From assembly GCA_030685065.1 (NCBI GenBank), contig JAUXQH010000041.1, positions 1 through 52,477 on the forward strand: a stretch of 52,477 nt of DNA, in the 5' to 3' direction. A model generated the notes under the pieces. It was not told where the DNA came from. It worked only from the letters and a program-made list of their open reading frames with translations, and did no database searches. Both the position numbers and the translations under genes were made by a program. Positions 51,035-52,477 of this stretch are shown piece by piece (position 1 is the first letter of the stretch; the number at the start of each line of letters is the position of its first letter). This DNA is from Pseudomonadota bacterium. GTDB taxonomy: Bacteria; Myxococcota_A; UBA796; SXON01.

Positions 51035-52477
51035 GTGCCGACCGATGACCCGATCCCGCAGCTACCTCCGGTGCCGCGTCCGCAGGTACATCCGGACGGA
51101 CCTCCGGAGGGACATCCGCACGGACAGCCCGAGGCGCGCCTACTGGAGCGGGCCGAGGGGAACACCATCGACCTGACCGACGGCGTGACCCCGCGCACCC
51201 CGCGCCGAGACCCCCTGATCGGAAAGGTGCTCAACCAGCGATACCGCATCCTCGGCCTGCTCGCCCGCGGCGGCATGGGCCGGGTGTACCGGGCCGAGCA
51301 GGAGCCGCTCGGCCGGATCGTGGCGGTGAAGGTGCTCGACGTCGGGCTCGAGCACGATGACGACCAGGAGTTCCGCGCGCGCTTCATCCGCGAGGCCGAG
51401 ACCTGCGCGCGGCTCACGCATCCGCACACGGTGCGGGTGTTCGACTACGGAGAGACCTGGGACCACGTCCTCTTCATCGCGATGGAGTACCTGGAAGGGC
51501 GCAATCTGTACCAGGCGCTCCAGACCGACGCCCCGATGGACCCGAGGCGCGTGATCCGGATCGGGCGCCAGATCGCCTCCTCCCTCCGCGAGGCGCACGG
51601 GCTCGGCCTCATCCACCGGGATCTGAAGCCGTCGAACGTCATCCTCACCCGCCCGGGCGGCGACGAGGAATTCGTCAAGGTCGTGGACTTCGGGCTGGTG
51701 AAGGAGATCCGCGCCGACGCCGAGCTGACCCGGGCCGACGCGCTGGTGGGATCGCCCAGCTACATGTCGCCCGAACAGATCCGCTCGACGATGTTGGATC
51801 AGCGCAGCGACATCTACTCGCTCGGCGTGCTCCTCTACGCCTGCCTCACGGGCAGCGCCCCGTTCACGGGCCCCACCTCGCTGACCGTGTTGATGGGCCA
51901 CCTGAACCACGCGCCGCCGCCGATGGCGTCCATCTGCCCGTCGATGAAGCGCGCGCCGGCCCTCGAGGCGGTGGTCCTGCGCTGTCTCGCGAAGGCGCCC
52001 GCCGACCGCTACGAGCACATGGAGGACCTCCTCCACGCGCTCCAGGCCTGCGAGGACGCCCTCCGCAGCGGCGCCGCTTCCGTCGCGCATCCGACGGCCC
52101 CCCCGTCCGCCCTCGCCGCGCCCCGGCCGCCGGCCGACGTGCCGGGTCCACCCCTCGATTCGCCTCCGGCCCGCGGGCGGGTTCCGGTCGGATCGCCCTC
52201 CGAGGTCTCCCTCGTGCTCCGGCGGCGGCGCGGCCCGTCGGCGATGCTCGTGGCCAGCATCGGGATCGGCGTCCTGCTCGGGTTTCTGCTCGCCGTCGGG
52301 AGCCTCGCCTGGCTCGCCGTGGGAGCCCCGCGGCCCGGGCTGTCCGACCCTCGGCCAGGCGCCGCCGCGGCCGCCCAGCCGCCAGGCCCCGCCGCGGGGG
52401 CCCCCCCTTCGGTCGGCGCCGCCCCGGTGGGCACCGCCGCGGGCTCCCCGATCGCGGTGCCGCCCGCCGCCGTGGCC
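51035..52477 (+). CDS. Hanks-type serine/threonine protein kinase, 3' end outside the window
   Basis: The frame opens at a GTG (51035) preceded by gcgaggg and stays open to the end of the window (481 codons). A Pro/Gly-rich N-terminus of about 60 residues precedes the kinase domain: LLARGGMGRVYRAE (Gly-rich loop), VAVKVLD (ATP-binding Lys), LIHRDLKPSNVIL (catalytic loop), VVDFGLVKE (DFG), GSPSYMSPEQI and SDIYSLGVLLYACLTG. After the domain come a Pro/Ala-rich linker and one transmembrane helix (MLVASIGIGVLLGFLLAVGS), then a low-complexity Pro/Ala-rich stretch. The sensor part lies beyond the window. Such transmembrane kinases are abundant in Myxococcota. Confidence 0.95.
   Translation, partial: MPTDDPIPQLPPVPRPQVHPDGPPEGHPHGQPEARLLERAEGNTIDLTDGVTPRTPRRDPLIGKVLNQRYRILGLLARGGMGRVYRAEQEPLGRIVAVKVLDVGLEHDDDQEFRARFIREAETCARLTHPHTVRVFDYGETWDHVLFIAMEYLEGRNLYQALQTDAPMDPRRVIRIGRQIASSLREAHGLGLIHRDLKPSNVILTRPGGDEEFVKVVDFGLVKEIRADAELTRADALVGSPSYMSPEQIRSTMLDQRSDIYSLGVLLYACLTGSAPFTGPTSLTVLMGHLNHAPPPMASICPSMKRAPALEAVVLRCLAKAPADRYEHMEDLLHALQACEDALRSGAASVAHPTAPPSALAAPRPPADVPGPPLDSPPARGRVPVGSPSEVSLVLRRRRGPSAMLVASIGIGVLLGFLLAVGSLAWLAVGAPRPGLSDPRPGAAAAAQPPGPAAGAPPSVGAAPVGTAAGSPIAVPPAAVA

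Overview
The window is very GC-rich chromosomal DNA, by eye roughly 70 percent or more. It carries a bacterial enhancer-binding protein, a Hanks-type Ser/Thr kinase, a tandem-receiver response regulator, several lipoproteins and a secreted protein with a Cys-rich/TM/Arg C-terminus like the MYXO-CTERM sorting signal. This mix suggests Myxococcota or a related deltaproteobacterial lineage. That assignment is inference; no rRNA is present.

Left part (1-22.3 kb): mostly housekeeping and accessory genes. In order: the end of a sigma-54 activator, a YceI-like lipoprotein, a KGG-repeat stress protein, a tandem-receiver regulator, a selenocysteine tRNA, a secreted caspase-fold protein lacking its catalytic Cys, an HD phosphohydrolase, an SCP2-type thiolase, a small HTH protein, a FAN1-like VRR-NUC nuclease facing pyruvate kinase, a double-domain KaiC-like ATPase, a CNNM/CBS protein, purE-purK, an envelope gene pair, a meaB/enoyl-CoA hydratase/lipoprotein operon and a large MYXO-CTERM-like protein.

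Centre (22.4-45 kb): a three-operon biosynthetic locus, the most interesting part of the window. Operon A (minus, 29999 to 22444) encodes a PlsC acyltransferase-methyltransferase fusion, a ketosynthase, a chain-length-factor-like protein, a hotdog dehydratase, a TonB-dependent receptor with its own TonB-like domain, and a dehydratase-phosphomannose isomerase fusion. Operon B (plus, 30028 to 37026) encodes a LolA-like carrier, an MMPL exporter fused to a C45 Ntn-hydrolase, a small envelope protein and a GT2-LPLAT fusion. Operon C (minus, 44957 to 37027) encodes an ACP, a flavin halogenase-like enzyme, a DUF2062 protein, a polysaccharide deacetylase, a ketosynthase fused to a chain-length-factor-like half, a FabZ-type dehydratase, a CrtI/CrtISO-like FAD enzyme, a ketosynthase and a second ACP. 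Almost all junctions are 1-4 nt overlaps. The parts resemble aryl-polyene, xanthomonadin or flexirubin machinery: iterative type II synthases, two kinds of dehydratase, and LolA/MMPL export. However, the fusions, the CrtI-like enzyme and the lack of a visible ketoreductase, ammonia lyase or acyl ligase set it apart. I infer an outer-membrane-targeted, possibly halogenated polyene or glycolipid whose structure is unknown.

Right part (45-52.5 kb): a YdcF-like protein, then phoB-pstS-pstC-pstA-pstB-phoU on the minus strand. Pho-box-like direct repeats lie in front of both pstS and phoB. No phoR is visible. The window ends inside a Ser/Thr protein kinase gene.
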